A program made the translations under genes and the position numbers. Shown in pieces: positions 20,186-31,175 of a stretch of DNA of 64,000 nt. Numbering within the stretch: position 1 is the first letter of the stretch; every line of letters starts with the position of its first letter. The notes beneath the pieces were generated by a model. The model was given only the letters and a program-made list of their open reading frames with translations. It made no database searches and had not been told where the DNA came from. The stretch comes from Peribacillus kribbensis DSM 17871 (GTDB lineage Bacteria > Bacillota > Bacilli > Bacillales > DSM-1321), in contig NZ_KE387237.1 of NCBI RefSeq assembly GCF_000430765.1, forward strand, positions 263,117 to 327,116, in the 5' to 3' direction.

Positions 20186-21700
20186 CATCCTCTTGAAATA
20201 CTCTGCCAGCCCTTTATAAAGAGCGGATGCTGCCTTCTCCTGGAATTTCCTTGAGCGGAGGACCTGTTCCTCATTTGGGCTGCTCAAATAGCCCAATTCC
20301 ATGAGTGCGGCAGAGCTTTTGTTTTCTCTTAGCACGTGGTAATTCCCCTGCCGGGCTCCCCTGCTGCTCAGCATTAGATTTTGGGCCATGGCCTCTTCAA
20401 GGCATTCTGCCAGGGCTTTTTGATAGCCGTGGAAATAATAGGCGGTGAATCCCTGGACATCATTCTGCTGGGAGCTGTCATAATGGATGCTGAGGAACGT
20501 TGCTCCGTACCTTGAATTGGCCGCGGCTGTTCTGGTCTGCAGGGATATATAGGTGTCATGGCTGCGCGTTAGTATGGGTCTTGCCCCTGCCGCATCCAGC
20601 TTATTGTATAAGAGGAGAGCTGTCCTGAGTGTAAGGTTTTTTTCGAGGGTGCCAAGAGCACCTGTGGTCCCGCGGTCTTCTCCTCCATGTCCGGGATCAA
20701 TGATGATAAGTCTGTCTTTTAAGTATTCCTGGGGTCCGGGTTCAGCAATCTGGGGTGTACCGTTAAGATTGGACGCCATCCAGCCTGCAATATACAAATT
20801 CTGGTTCCCATCCATCACCTTATACCAGCTTCCGGCTGCAGCCTGGACTTTGTAAACCTTTCCCTTCTCAGCTCTCTTGACAATTTTGGAGTTCACATCT
20901 GCTTGACTTCTTAAGCTTGTCCCCTCGTATAGGATCTTGATCTTGCTGCCTTCTGCGGGAGCTTCCTGCGCAGTCTTTTTTTCACTGCTGCTGCGCTCCA
21001 GGAACCAGCGGGGAGCCCACCCTTTTTTCCCTTTTTTGTATTCCAGGTATATCCACTGCTTTTCTTCTTTGATAATGGTATAGAAACCATCTTCTGTGAT
21101 TTCTCCTATGATTTTTCCGTTGAGGGAAGGTTCGGCCCGTACAAACAACGACGCACTGGCACGAACCTCTCCCATGTTTGTTCCTTCAGATGGATTCTTT
21201 TTCTCTGGAGCGGGCGCGCTCTTTCCGCTTAGCTGGATAAAGTCAGCGGAAACCCACCCAGACAGATTCTTTGTCTGAAGCTTTACCCAGCTTTCATTTT
21301 GCTCAAGAACCGAGGCGGTCTCGCCTTGATCCAGCGTGCCGATGACCTGGAACTGTTCTCCAGGGCCGTTTCTGACGCGCAGGGAATCTGCTGTGACCAA
21401 GGCAGTTGGTGATTCATCTGTGCGTACCGCTTCCGTTGTCTGGACCAGCCAGCCGGCTGCCCAGCCTTTGCGGCCTCCGAAATCGATTTGAATCCAATCT
21501 CCCTTTTCCTTCAGGACCTTATATTCTTCCCCATAATAGGCTTTTCCAGCAACCGCTGAGGTCAGAGAGGGTCCTTCCCTGATATTGAGTTGGTTCACCT
21601 GAACTTTGATGGTTTTATCATCAGCGGATGCATGTCCAAGAGCCGCGGATAGCGGGATGAATAAAAGGATGAGTAAAATCCGGAGTAAGGTCCTTCTCAA
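20180..21700 (-). CDS. N-acetylmuramoyl-L-alanine amidase with four SH3b domains
   Basis: 506 residues, secreted (signal peptide about residues 1-26, ending GHASA). Four bacterial SH3 domains follow, with VNQLNIREGPSL, ADSLRVRNGPGEQ, ASLFVRAEPSLNGK and GTSLRSQADVNSK marking each. The Amidase_3 domain is at about 325-505: IIIDPGHGGEDRG (zinc His), the Glu in LEKNLTL, FLSIHYDSS (zinc His) and MELGYLSSPNEE (catalytic Glu). It cleaves the amide between muramic acid and the stem peptide. It corresponds to B. subtilis YrvJ, also between dtd and hisS. Confidence 0.92.
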   Translation of the reverse strand: MRRTLLRILLILLFIPLSAALGHASADDKTIKVQVNQLNIREGPSLTSAVAGKAYYGEEYKVLKEKGDWIQIDFGGRKGWAAGWLVQTTEAVRTDESPTALVTADSLRVRNGPGEQFQVIGTLDQGETASVLEQNESWVKLQTKNLSGWVSADFIQLSGKSAPAPEKKNPSEGTNMGEVRASASLFVRAEPSLNGKIIGEITEDGFYTIIKEEKQWIYLEYKKGKKGWAPRWFLERSSSEKKTAQEAPAEGSKIKILYEGTSLRSQADVNSKIVKRAEKGKVYKVQAAAGSWYKVMDGNQNLYIAGWMASNLNGTPQIAEPGPQEYLKDRLIIIDPGHGGEDRGTTGALGTLEKNLTLRTALLLYNKLDAAGARPILTRSHDTYISLQTRTAAANSRYGATFLSIHYDSSQQNDVQGFTAYYFHGYQKALAECLEEAMAQNLMLSSRGARQGNYHVLRENKSSAALMELGYLSSPNEEQVLRSRKFQEKAASALYKGLAEYFKRMD

Positions 21701-21848
21701 ATGGCCACCTCTTCACCAACAGGATTTTAGTAAGCACATTCGATATGGGAACCAAAAAAACCTTTAATTTTGGAAATAAAAATAAGCGAATCGGGCAGGA
21801 TTATAAGAAAGAATGTCCTTTTAATTGGGGCAGCAGGAGGCTTGCAAA

Positions 21849-22022
21849 ATGAGGTTCAGTGAAAAGGGAAGAATCAGCACGAGTGGAGCAAACCAGGTGT
21901 TTGGTGTAGATTTTCATGATTTTATGCAAAAGGAGGAAAGCTCCACGGTGATGGAATTGGCATCGGAGTTCGGGCTGGATGTCCGTGAGGTGAAAAACCT
22001 GAAGAAGAGAATGGAAAGATGA
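21849..22022 (+). CDS. Small conserved protein with helix-turn-helix-like C-terminus
   Basis: 57 residues starting at ATG 21849, eight bases after a perfect AGGAGG (21835-21840). The N-terminus is polar; the C-terminal half (TVMELASEFGLDVREVKNLKKRM) has the spacing of a helix-turn-helix, so DNA or RNA-polymerase contact is possible. A small protein gene is found at this place before hisS in other Bacillaceae (I recall yrzK in B. subtilis). The hisS T-box promoter starts 11 bases after its stop. Function is unknown to me. Confidence 0.65.
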   Translation: MRFSEKGRISTSGANQVFGVDFHDFMQKEESSTVMELASEFGLDVREVKNLKKRMER

Positions 22023-22032
22023 TGAAATCTTC

Positions 22033-22061
22033 TTGACAATGAAGATGAGGGTACGTATTAT
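22033..22061 (+). promoter_or_regulatory. hisS: Sigma-A promoter of the hisS-aspS operon
   Basis: TTGACA (22033-22038), 17-base spacer, TATTAT (22056-22061); strong match just upstream of the T-box leader. Confidence 0.75.
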
Positions 22062-22067
22062 TATTAA

Positions 22068-22354
22068 ATATATCAAATTACATAGCTGCTGATAACCAAT
22101 GATGGGGAAGAGTAGTTGAGAACCGGATGACAAGAGAGGAAATGTCCAGGCTGAAAGCATTTCTACTGAAGGCTCAATGAAAGAACACCCCGTAGGCTTC
22201 GCTCTGAAAAGGATTTCCATAGTAGGAGACGGACGTATACAGGCGTTAACTGTTAAAAGTGGAAGCGGATCGTTCGCTTCAACCAGGGTGGCACCACGGG
22301 ATCAAACTCTCGTCCCTTGTAATTCAAATTACAGGGGACCGGGAGTTTTTTTGT
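22068..22354 (+). promoter_or_regulatory. T-box leader of hisS (His specifier CAC)
   Basis: The leader carries the T-box antiterminator sequence AGGGTGGCACCACGG at 22285-22299, whose bulge pairs with the tRNA acceptor end. The terminator AACTCTCGTCCC ... GGGGACCGGGAGTTTTTTT follows (22306-22354). The specifier context GAACACC at 22193-22199 gives CAC, the His codon, in agreement with the downstream gene. GGAAGAGTA near 22106 fits the conserved stem I motif. Uncharged tRNAHis should therefore raise hisS-aspS transcription. Confidence 0.9.
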
Positions 22355-22413
22355 TGTTCCCAGTGCTGGCAGTTATTCTCTTTTTATTGGACCATGTGAG
22401 AAAGGATGAGTCG

Positions 22414-23685
22414 ATGTCAATTCAGATTCCAAGAGGAACACAGGATATCCTGCCCGGCCAGGTCGAGATCTGGCAGTATATCGAAAACAAAGCTAGAGAT
22501 ATAAGCAGAAGATATCAATATTCAGAAATCCGCACCCCTTTATTTGAACACACAGAACTTTTCCTGAGAGGAGTCGGTGATACGACCGATATCGTTCAAA
22601 AGGAAATGTACACCTTCCAGGACCGCGGCGGAAGGGATTTGACCTTAAGGCCAGAAGGGACGGCAGGGGTTGTCCGTTCTTATGTAGAAAATAAAATGTT
22701 TGGTCTTCCCAACCAGCCGGTAAAATTATTTTACATTTCCCAAATGTTTAGATATGAACGTCCGCAGGCAGGAAGATACCGCCAGTTTGTCCAGTTTGGA
22801 GTGGAGGCTCTTGGAAGCTCTGATCCGGCGATGGACGCAGAAGTCATTTCTCTTGCCATGAACCTCTATAAAGAGATGGGATTAAAAAGTATTAAACTCG
22901 TCATAAACAGTCTTGGAGATAAAGAAAGCAGACTTTCCCACAGGGAAGCACTGATCGATCATTTTTCACCAAGAATCGGGGAATTCTGTTCAGACTGTCA
23001 ATCGCGCCTTGAGAAAAATCCTATGAGGATCCTGGACTGCAAGAAGGATCGGGACCATGAACTGATGAAAACTGCACCATCCATCCTGGAGTATTTAAAT
23101 GACGAGTCAGCCGCTTATTTTGAAAAGCTGAAGAAATATCTGACGGATATCGGTGTTGAGTATACAGTGGATTCCGGTCTGGTACGAGGGCTGGATTACT
23201 ATAATCATACAGCTTTCGAGATCATGAGCGAGGCGGAAGGCTTTGGAGCCATCACAACCCTTTGCGGTGGCGGAAGATACAACGGCCTGGTGGAAGACCT
23301 TGGCGGCCCTGAAACGCCGGGAATAGGCTTTGGAATGAGCATAGAAAGGCTTATTTCCGCTCTGGCTGCAGAGAACGTCGAGCTGCCTATCTCCAGAAGC
23401 CTGGACTGCTATTTTGTAGCATTGGGCGAGGAAGCAAAGGATTATACGGTCAAGCTTGTTCAGAGTTTAAGAGATGCAGGCTTCTCGGCCGACCGGGATT
23501 ATCAGGATCGGAAAGTAAAAGCCCAATTCAAGGCGGCGGACCGCTTGAATTCAACATTTGTCGCTGTGCTTGGGGATGATGAATTAAAAGAAAACAAGAT
23601 CAGCGTCAAAAACATGGAAACCGGTGAACAAACAGCTGTAGGCCTTGATACATTCGTTCAAGAATTTAAAAGGCTTCAAGAATAA
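22414..23685 (+). CDS. hisS: Histidyl-tRNA synthetase
   Basis: 423 residues, class II synthetase. It starts [15 protein letters not shown] at ATG 22414 with AAAGGATGAG upstream; the longer open frame to 22177 lies inside the T-box and is not coding. Motif 2 is [14 protein letters not shown], the His-A loop [14 protein letters not shown], and motif 3 [11 protein letters not shown]; a C-terminal anticodon-binding domain follows from about residue 330. aspS begins 12 bases after the stop. Confidence 0.97.
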   Translation: MSIQIPRGTQDILPGQVEIWQYIENKARDISRRYQYSEIRTPLFEHTELFLRGVGDTTDIVQKEMYTFQDRGGRDLTLRPEGTAGVVRSYVENKMFGLPNQPVKLFYISQMFRYERPQAGRYRQFVQFGVEALGSSDPAMDAEVISLAMNLYKEMGLKSIKLVINSLGDKESRLSHREALIDHFSPRIGEFCSDCQSRLEKNPMRILDCKKDRDHELMKTAPSILEYLNDESAAYFEKLKKYLTDIGVEYTVDSGLVRGLDYYNHTAFEIMSEAEGFGAITTLCGGGRYNGLVEDLGGPETPGIGFGMSIERLISALAAENVELPISRSLDCYFVALGEEAKDYTVKLVQSLRDAGFSADRDYQDRKVKAQFKAADRLNSTFVAVLGDDELKENKISVKNMETGEQTAVGLDTFVQEFKRLQE

Positions 23686-23697
23686 GGAGGAAGGCAT

Positions 23698-25473
23698 ATG
23701 TTTGGCAGATCGTATTTTTGTGGTGAAGTTACAGAGAAAGCAATCGGAGAAAAAGTGACTCTTAAAGGCTGGGTACAAAAGAGGCGCGATCTTGGCGGCC
23801 TGATTTTTATCGACCTTCGTGACAGGACAGGAATCGTCCAGGTAGTATTTAATCCGGACCATTCAAAAGAAGCTCTTGTTACAGCAGAAAAGATCAGAAA
23901 TGAATATGTGCTGGATATTTCAGGTACCGTTATTGCAAGAGAAGAGGGTACGGTAAATCCGAATGTGAAAACAGGAAAGATTGAGATCCAGGCTGAGCAG
24001 GTAACCATATTAAACGAGGCAAAGACTCCTCCGTTTGTCATTTCTGATCAGACAGATGCATCCGATGATGTCCGCCTTAAATACCGCTATCTGGACCTTC
24101 GCCGTCCTGTTATGTTTGAAACCTTTAAAATGCGGCACCAGACAACAAAAGCCATCAGAGATTACCTGGATGGGGAAGGGTTCCTGGATATAGAAACGCC
24201 TATCCTGACAAAGAGCACACCGGAAGGCGCGAGGGATTATCTTGTTCCAAGCAGGGTGCACGAAGGTGAATTTTACGCATTGCCGCAGTCTCCTCAGCTG
24301 TTCAAGCAAATGCTGATGGTTTCCGGGTTCGAGCGGTATTATCAGGTTGCCCGCTGCTTCAGGGATGAAGATCTGCGTGCAGACCGTCAGCCGGAATTCA
24401 CTCAGATTGATATTGAAACAAGCTTCATGAGCCAGGAAGACATCATTGAAATGACAGAGCGCATGATGCAAAAGGTGATGAAGGATGTTAAAGGAATGGA
24501 GCTTCCGCTTCCGCTGCCCCGTATGACGTATGAAGATGCGATGGGGTATTATGGTTCGGATAAACCTGATACAAGGTTTGAAATGAAGCTCATCAATGTC
24601 TCAGGGCTGGTTAAGGACAGCGGCTTTAAAGTGTTCTCCGGTGCAGTTGCTTCAGGCGGAGAAGTAAAGGCTGTCAATGCCAAAGGAGCAGCTTCAAAGT
24701 ATTCCCGCAAGGATATTGATGCCCTCCAGGAATTTGCCGGCATTTATGGTGCGAAAGGCCTTGCGTGGCTTAAGCTTGAGGAAGACGGGCTGAAAGGACC
24801 GATTGCTAAATTCTTTGGAGAAGAAGAACAGGCGCAATTGATCGAGACTCTTTCTGCTGAGGCAGGAGATCTCCTTCTGTTTGTAGCGGACAAGAAGAGT
24901 GTCGTCGCCAATTCCCTTGGAGCACTGCGATTGAAGCTTGGGAAAGAACTCGGCCTTATTGACGAGTCCAAATTTAACTTCCTTTGGGTGACTGACTGGC
25001 CACTGCTTGAATATGATGAAGACCTTGGCCGTTATTTTGCCGCACATCATCCATTCACGATGCCGTTCCGCGAAGACCTCGAAAAGCTTGAAACCGATCC
25101 GGCATCTGTGAAAGCCCAGGCTTATGACCTTGTCTTGAACGGATATGAGCTTGGCGGCGGATCCATCCGTATTTTTGAACGTGATGTTCAAATGAGAATG
25201 TTCGAGGCTCTTGGCTTCACAATGGAAGAAGCGAAGGAACAGTTCGGTTTCCTTTTGGAAGCATTTGAATACGGAACTCCTCCCCACGGCGGGATTGCCC
25301 TTGGACTCGACCGCCTCGTGATGCTTCTGGCAGGCAGAACGAATCTTCGGGACACCATCGCATTCCCTAAAACAGCAAGCGCAGTGGACATCCTTACGAA
25401 GGCGCCGGGCGAGGTCAGCGAGGCACAGCTCGATGAACTTCATCTAGCATTAAAATTGGAAAAAAGTGAGTAA
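23698..25473 (+). CDS. aspS: Aspartyl-tRNA synthetase (bacterial type)
   Basis: 591 residues. An N-terminal OB anticodon-binding domain ([21 protein letters not shown]) is followed by the class II core with motif 2 [18 protein letters not shown], the inserted GAD domain typical of the long bacterial enzyme (about 290-420), and motif 3 [24 protein letters not shown] precedes ATG 23698. It is cotranscribed with hisS and so falls under the His T-box. Confidence 0.97.
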   Translation: MFGRSYFCGEVTEKAIGEKVTLKGWVQKRRDLGGLIFIDLRDRTGIVQVVFNPDHSKEALVTAEKIRNEYVLDISGTVIAREEGTVNPNVKTGKIEIQAEQVTILNEAKTPPFVISDQTDASDDVRLKYRYLDLRRPVMFETFKMRHQTTKAIRDYLDGEGFLDIETPILTKSTPEGARDYLVPSRVHEGEFYALPQSPQLFKQMLMVSGFERYYQVARCFRDEDLRADRQPEFTQIDIETSFMSQEDIIEMTERMMQKVMKDVKGMELPLPLPRMTYEDAMGYYGSDKPDTRFEMKLINVSGLVKDSGFKVFSGAVASGGEVKAVNAKGAASKYSRKDIDALQEFAGIYGAKGLAWLKLEEDGLKGPIAKFFGEEEQAQLIETLSAEAGDLLLFVADKKSVVANSLGALRLKLGKELGLIDESKFNFLWVTDWPLLEYDEDLGRYFAAHHPFTMPFREDLEKLETDPASVKAQAYDLVLNGYELGGGSIRIFERDVQMRMFEALGFTMEEAKEQFGFLLEAFEYGTPPHGGIALGLDRLVMLLAGRTNLRDTIAFPKTASAVDILTKAPGEVSEAQLDELHLALKLEKSE

Positions 25474-25534
25474 AGACCTAGAGCGGATTTCTTGAAAACA
25501 GCTTCTCTGCTGTGATAAGATATCATCAATAAGC

Positions 25535-25765
25535 AAGAGTCCTGATGTGTTCGTTTTCCTTCTATACGTTTTGACCGAACACTTATAGTTACGGGAGCAC
25601 GAGTTTTCCGGCTGCGTACATGCCTTTCTTGAAGAGGACTTACAAATGCCGGGAACAGGGCACCCACCTGCTGAGAGCGGGTTCAAAACTATGGCACTGA
25701 CGGCACGATCGGGGCTCTTGCACCTACATACGGACGTAAACCTGTGCCTCGGCACAGGTTTTTAT
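25535..25765 (+). ncRNA. bsrA: 6S RNA (6S-1/BsrA type)
   Basis: The region between aspS and tcdA is where B. subtilis carries the 6S-1 RNA gene. It starts around AGAGTCCTGATGTGTT and ends with the hairpin AACCTGTGCC-tc-GGCACAGGTT plus T run (25739-25765). The block CTGAGAGCGGGTTC, then ATGGCACTGACGGCA and GGGGCTCT closely resembles the 3' half of the B. subtilis RNA. 6S RNA mimics an open promoter and binds the sigma-A RNA polymerase holoenzyme. A weak promoter (TTGAAA at 25492, TAAGAT at 25516) lies upstream. Ends are approximate. Confidence 0.88.
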
Positions 25766-25899
25766 TATGCTTGCAGCCTTCCTGAAGGGGCAGAGAGAGT
25801 CTTGTTTAAAAAATTGAGTATGGTATATTCTTATAGAGAATTTATTTCTTGGTAAAGGGTAAATACATATTAACAAGACGAGATTAACTGGAGTGATAG

Positions 25900-26664
25900 A
25901 TGATGCTTCACCAATTTTCTAGAAATGAGCTTGCCATTGGAAAGGAAGGGCTGGAAACGTTAAAGAATACGACCGCTGCTGTTTTAGGTATCGGCGGAGT
26001 GGGTTCCTTTGCGGCTGAAGCCCTTGCCAGATCAGGAGTCGGCAGGCTGATCCTTGTGGATAAGGACGATGTGGATATCACGAACATCAACAGGCAGAAT
26101 ATCGCCTTCCTTTCTACTGTGGGAAAGTTTAAGGCCGATCTGATGAAAGAAAGAATCAAAGACATCAATCCAGATTGCGAAGTCATTTCACTGAAGATGT
26201 TTTATACGGAAGAAACCTACGAGGAATTTTTCAGCTATGGATTGGATTATGTCGTTGATGCGTCTGACACCATTTCATACAAAATCCATTTAATGAAGGA
26301 ATGCCTGAAACGGAATATAAAGATCATTTCGAGCATGGGTGCCGCCAATAAAATGGACCCGACACGGTTCCGGATTGCGGATATTTCCAAGACCCATACA
26401 GATCCCATTGCCAAAGTCATCAGGACACGATTGAAAAAAGAAGGAATCCGGAAGGGCATTCCGGTGATTTTCTCAGATGAAAGCCCGATTGTCATCAAAG
26501 AAGAAGTCCGAAAAGAAGTGGGGAATGACCAGGCGCAGATCAGGAAGGCTAAAATGCCTCCTTCCTCCAATGCATTTGTGCCGTCTGTGGCGGGTCTGAT
26601 TGCAGCAAGCTGGGTAGTGCGCGATATCCTGAAGGATATTAAAATCAGCAGAGTGAATGATTAA
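25900..26664 (+). CDS. tcdA: tRNA threonylcarbamoyladenosine dehydratase TcdA
   Basis: 254 residues, E1/ThiF-like fold. The nucleotide-binding GIGGVGSFAAEALARSGVGRLILVD is followed by DITNINRQNIAF and DASDTISYKI. It cyclises t6A37 to ct6A in tRNAs reading ANN codons. The gene corresponds to yrvM of B. subtilis and sits in the same place, after aspS and 6S RNA. ATG 25900 and ATG 25903 are both possible; GGAG stands eight to eleven bases upstream. It converges with rarA across a shared terminator. Confidence 0.92.
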   Translation: MMLHQFSRNELAIGKEGLETLKNTTAAVLGIGGVGSFAAEALARSGVGRLILVDKDDVDITNINRQNIAFLSTVGKFKADLMKERIKDINPDCEVISLKMFYTEETYEEFFSYGLDYVVDASDTISYKIHLMKECLKRNIKIISSMGAANKMDPTRFRIADISKTHTDPIAKVIRTRLKKEGIRKGIPVIFSDESPIVIKEEVRKEVGNDQAQIRKAKMPPSSNAFVPSVAGLIAASWVVRDILKDIKISRVND

Positions 26665-26670
26665 TGCAAG

Positions 26671-26706
26671 AAAGGCTTCCGGGCAGTGCCCTGAAGCCTT
26701 TTTTAT
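26671..26706. terminator. Terminator between convergent tcdA and rarA
   Basis: AAAGGCTTC-GGGC pairs with GCCC-GAAGCCTTT with T runs on the plus strand; the minus-strand copy lies directly at the rarA stop and can serve it only weakly. Confidence 0.75.
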
Positions 26707-27968
26707 TTTTGCAGCTTTTCATAGACAGAAGCCAAAGCCTGCTCGAATTTGCCAGTCTTTTTAGGGACATAATATTTTTTATGCTTCAGCTTGTCAGGAA
26801 GATACTGCTGCTTGACCCAGCCGTTTTCATAGTCGTGCGGATAAAGATAGCCGATTCCCCTTCCGAGCTCCTTGGCTCCTTTATAGTGGGCATCCTTCAA
26901 ATGGAGCGGCACATCCCCATAATTTCCAGAACGGATATCAGCGAGGGCGGCGTCCAGTGCCGAATAGGCAGAATTGGATTTAGGTGAGAGGCAGAGCTCT
27001 ACCACTGCAGCTGCAAGCGGGATCCTCGCTTCGGGAAAGCCCAGGCGTTCAGCTGCCTCAACAGCAGCGAGGGTGCGCGGCCCGGCCTGGGGGTTGGCAA
27101 GCCCGATATCCTCGTAGGCCATGACCACCAGGCGCCTGCTGATGCTGACGAGATCTCCTGCTTCGATCAATCTTCCCAGGTAATGCATGGCGGCATTAAC
27201 ATCGCTGCCCCGGATGGATTTTTGCAGGGCGGACAGGACGTCGTAATGGGCATCTCCATCCTTATCATGGGAGAAGCTTTTCTTCTGGATGCACTCCTCA
27301 GCGGTCCTTAGATTGACCACAATCAACCCGTTTTCATCGGGCTCTGTGGATTGGACGGCGAGCTCTAGGGCGTTCAAGGCACTGCGGACATCTCCGTTTG
27401 AGGCAGAAGCCAGGTGAAGGAAGGCTTCCTCGGAAATTTCTGTCTTATAGCTTCCAAGTCCCCTTTCCTCATCAGCGGCAGCCCGCTTCAGTGCATGGAC
27501 GATATCCTCAGGCTCCAGAGGCAGAAGCTCAAAAATCTGGCATCTGCTCCTTATGGCCGGATTGATCGCATGATAGGGATTGCTTGTAGTGGCCCCGATC
27601 AGGGTAATCATTCCGTTTTCCAAATAAGGAAGAAGGAAATCCTGTTTGGTCTTATCCAGGCGGTGGACCTCATCGAGCAGGAGAATCACTTTCCCTGACA
27701 TCTTTGCCTCCTGTGCGACGATTTCCATATCCTTTTTATTATTCGTAACAGCATTCAGGGTGCGGAAGGCAAATTTCGTACTGCCGGCTATCGCCGAAGC
27801 AATCGAGGTCTTCCCTACACCGGGAGGACCATATAAGATCATGGAGGAAAGCTGCTTTGCCTTCACCATTCTGCGGATGATCTTTCCTTCTCCCGTCAAA
27901 TGCTTTTGTCCAATGACTTCATCTATATCTTTGGGGCGCATACGAAACGCCAGAGGTTTAATAGTCAT
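26703..27968 (-). CDS. rarA: Replication-associated recombination protein A (RarA/MgsA family)
   Basis: 421-residue AAA+ ATPase. Walker A is GPPGVGKTS, Walker B LLLDEVHRL, and sensor 1 LIGATTSNPY. The C-terminal MgsA clamp-loader-like part has LVVMAYEDIGLANPQA and ELCLSPKSNSAY. RarA acts at stalled replication forks with SSB. The start codon is ATG 27968 with GGGGGAAA upstream. It is yrvN in B. subtilis, divergent from cymR here. Confidence 0.94.
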   Translation of the reverse strand: MTIKPLAFRMRPKDIDEVIGQKHLTGEGKIIRRMVKAKQLSSMILYGPPGVGKTSIASAIAGSTKFAFRTLNAVTNNKKDMEIVAQEAKMSGKVILLLDEVHRLDKTKQDFLLPYLENGMITLIGATTSNPYHAINPAIRSRCQIFELLPLEPEDIVHALKRAAADEERGLGSYKTEISEEAFLHLASASNGDVRSALNALELAVQSTEPDENGLIVVNLRTAEECIQKKSFSHDKDGDAHYDVLSALQKSIRGSDVNAAMHYLGRLIEAGDLVSISRRLVVMAYEDIGLANPQAGPRTLAAVEAAERLGFPEARIPLAAAVVELCLSPKSNSAYSALDAALADIRSGNYGDVPLHLKDAHYKGAKELGRGIGYLYPHDYENGWVKQQYLPDKLKHKKYYVPKKTGKFEQALASVYEKLQK

Positions 27969-28312
27969 AGAGTTTCCCCCGGGAATAAAAGGTTATAGGC
28001 ATGACGTCATTGTTCTAGTGTCATGTCCTGTGCCCCTTACTTTACCATATAATATGGTAAACTTAAAATGCATAGAATCATTGAATATGCTATAATTTCA
28101 AAAGCCTCACTGTTCATTTCCCCATTCTCTCGCTGATTTTTCCTGCAGCGGAAAAATCGTGCGGCAGCATCAGATTCTAAGACAGGCTGCATGCACAATG
28201 AACATACAATGAAGTCCGTCTTTTATAAGCATTTTTGCAAAACTAGCTATAGACGGCTGAAAAGCCGGCAATGATTATAGTATGAATTTTATCTTTAATA
28301 GAGGTGTATGCT

Positions 28313-28735
28313 TTGAAAATATCAACTAAGGGACGTTATGGTTTAACTATTATGATTGAATTGGCAAGAAAGCACGGGGAAGGTCCGACTTCTTTGAAGG
28401 CCATCGCGCAGACCCACGATCTTTCCGAACATTATCTCGAACAGCTCATTGCCCCGCTTAGGAATGCCGGGCTAGTGAAGAGCATCCGTGGTGCATATGG
28501 GGGCTATCTTCTTGGCAGAGATCCAGAGGATATCACCTCTGCAGATATCATCAGGGTCCTTGAAGGGCCGATCAGCCCTGTAGAGGGAATTGAGGATGAA
28601 GAACCTGCTAAGAGAGAACTATGGATAAGAATACGGGATGCGGTAAAAAATGTATTAGATAATACCACATTGAAGGATCTGGCAGATTATTCAGAGGATA
28701 ACGGACAGGCAGACTCCTATATGTTTTATATTTAA
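28313..28735 (+). CDS. cymR: Cysteine metabolism repressor CymR (Rrf2 family)
   Basis: 140 residues, winged helix of the Rrf2 family: MKISTKGRYGLTIMIELA, recognition region LSEHYLEQLIAPLRNAGLVKS, wing RGAYGGYLLG, then PISPVE. There is no cysteine, as in CymR and unlike the Fe-S regulator IscR. CymR complexed with CysK represses sulfur-acquisition genes, including the yrrT-mccAB set found 19 kb downstream. TTG 28313 matches the family start and lies six bases after GAGGTG; GTG 28304 is the alternative. A cysteine desulfurase gene follows. Confidence 0.93.
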   Translation: MKISTKGRYGLTIMIELARKHGEGPTSLKAIAQTHDLSEHYLEQLIAPLRNAGLVKSIRGAYGGYLLGRDPEDITSADIIRVLEGPISPVEGIEDEEPAKRELWIRIRDAVKNVLDNTTLKDLADYSEDNGQADSYMFYI

Positions 28736-28754
28736 CCCGTCAGGAGGGAGATTC

Positions 28755-29900
28755 TTGGAAAAGATATATATGGATCATGCGGCGACATCTCCCATGCATC
28801 CTGAAGTAATTGAAAGAATGGCATCTGCCATGAGAAATGATTTTGGAAATCCATCCAGCATCCATTCCTTTGGGAGGGCAGCCAGGCATGTGCTGGATGA
28901 ATCCAGGGCCCTGATTGCAGGCAGCATTCATGCAAGAGAAAATGAAATCATTTTCACTAGCGGAGGAACGGAAGCGGACAATCTTGCCATTCTGGGGATT
29001 GCGCATGCGCAAAGCTCAGCGGGCCGGCATATCATCACCTCCCAGGTCGAGCATCATGCGGTCCTCCATACCTGTGAAGCCCTTGAAAAACAAGGATATG
29101 AAGTTACATATCTCCCAGTCGGCACAGAAGGCAGGATCTCGATGGAGGATTTAAAGAAGGAGCTTCGCAGCGATACCATTCTTGTGACCATCATGTATGG
29201 AAACAATGAAGTTGGTACGCTTCAGCCAATCAAAGAGATCGGCAGTCTCCTGAAGGATCACCAGGCCTTCTTTCATACAGATGCCGTCCAGGCTTACGGA
29301 CTTGAAAAAATAGATGTGAGGGAAATGGGAATTGATCTCTTATCCGTATCTTCTCACAAAATCAACGGTCCAAAAGGGATTGGTTTCCTCTATCTGAGAG
29401 ATGGGGTTAAATTGTCTCCTCATTCTTACGGCGGCGAACAGGAAAGAAAGCGGAGGGCCGGTACAGAAAACGTACCAGGCATTGCTGCTTTTGCGGAGGC
29501 TGTGAAAATTTCGCAGTCATCAAGCGCGGAAAAACGGGAGCTCTTTTCTTCATTTAAAAGGAAGATGATCCAGATTCTGAATGAGGAAAACATAAAGTTT
29601 GCAATTAATGGCTCTGTAGAGTATGCTCTTCCTCATGTACTCAATATCAGCTTTCCTGGCACCAATGTGGAGGCCATGCTTGTAAACATGGACTTAGCCG
29701 GAATCGCGGTTTCGAGCGGCTCTGCCTGTACGGCGGGATCCATCGATCCATCACATGTGCTTGTGGCCATGTATGGGAAGGAAGCTGAGGAGGCCAAGAA
29801 TTCCATAAGGTTCAGTTTTGGCTTTACCAACACACAGGAAGAGATTGAAAGGGCCGCGAGAGAAACAGCTAAAATCGTAAAAAGGCTGAGTGCAAATTAG
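28755..29900 (+). CDS. Cysteine desulfurase (NifS/IscS-like, YrvO type)
   Basis: 381 residues, PLP enzyme. GGTEADNLAI and HHAVLHTCE line the cofactor pocket, SVSSHKINGPKG carries the Schiff-base Lys, and SSGSACTAGSIDPSHVL holds the catalytic Cys. It starts at TTG 28755 after AGGAGGGAG. YrvO-type desulfurases deliver sulfur directly to MnmA, whose gene follows 39 bases later. The cymR-desulfurase-mnmA order is shared with B. subtilis. Confidence 0.94.
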   Translation: MEKIYMDHAATSPMHPEVIERMASAMRNDFGNPSSIHSFGRAARHVLDESRALIAGSIHARENEIIFTSGGTEADNLAILGIAHAQSSAGRHIITSQVEHHAVLHTCEALEKQGYEVTYLPVGTEGRISMEDLKKELRSDTILVTIMYGNNEVGTLQPIKEIGSLLKDHQAFFHTDAVQAYGLEKIDVREMGIDLLSVSSHKINGPKGIGFLYLRDGVKLSPHSYGGEQERKRRAGTENVPGIAAFAEAVKISQSSSAEKRELFSSFKRKMIQILNEENIKFAINGSVEYALPHVLNISFPGTNVEAMLVNMDLAGIAVSSGSACTAGSIDPSHVLVAMYGKEAEEAKNSIRFSFGFTNTQEEIERAARETAKIVKRLSAN

Positions 29901-29927
29901 CAGAATTCTGCTGAAAAAAATAAATAA

Positions 29928-31055
<1,128 letters not shown>

Positions 31056-31058
31056 AAA

Positions 31059-31094
31059 GAAGCAGGCCTGAAGACTTCCAGGCCTGCTTTTTTT
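31059..31094 (+). terminator. Terminator after mnmA
   Basis: AAGCAGGCCTG pairs with CAGGCCTGCTT, followed by T7; ends the cymR-desulfurase-mnmA run. Confidence 0.85.
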
Positions 31095-31175
31095 CGGGGG
31101 AACGAGGCAGGGGATCTTTATGTAACGCCTGATGTCCTGTGGTATACTTTTTATACAATATTGGAGAGTGAAATC

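Noticed and set aside
22177-22413. N-terminal extension of HisS
   Set aside because: The stretch is the T-box antiterminator and terminator; the family start and a ribosome-binding site are at 22414.
28096-28312. Riboswitch or strong promoter in the rarA-cymR gap
   Set aside because: TATAGT near the cymR start lacks a matching -35, and no known riboswitch core is visible; a short CCTGCAG-centred palindrome alone is not enough.
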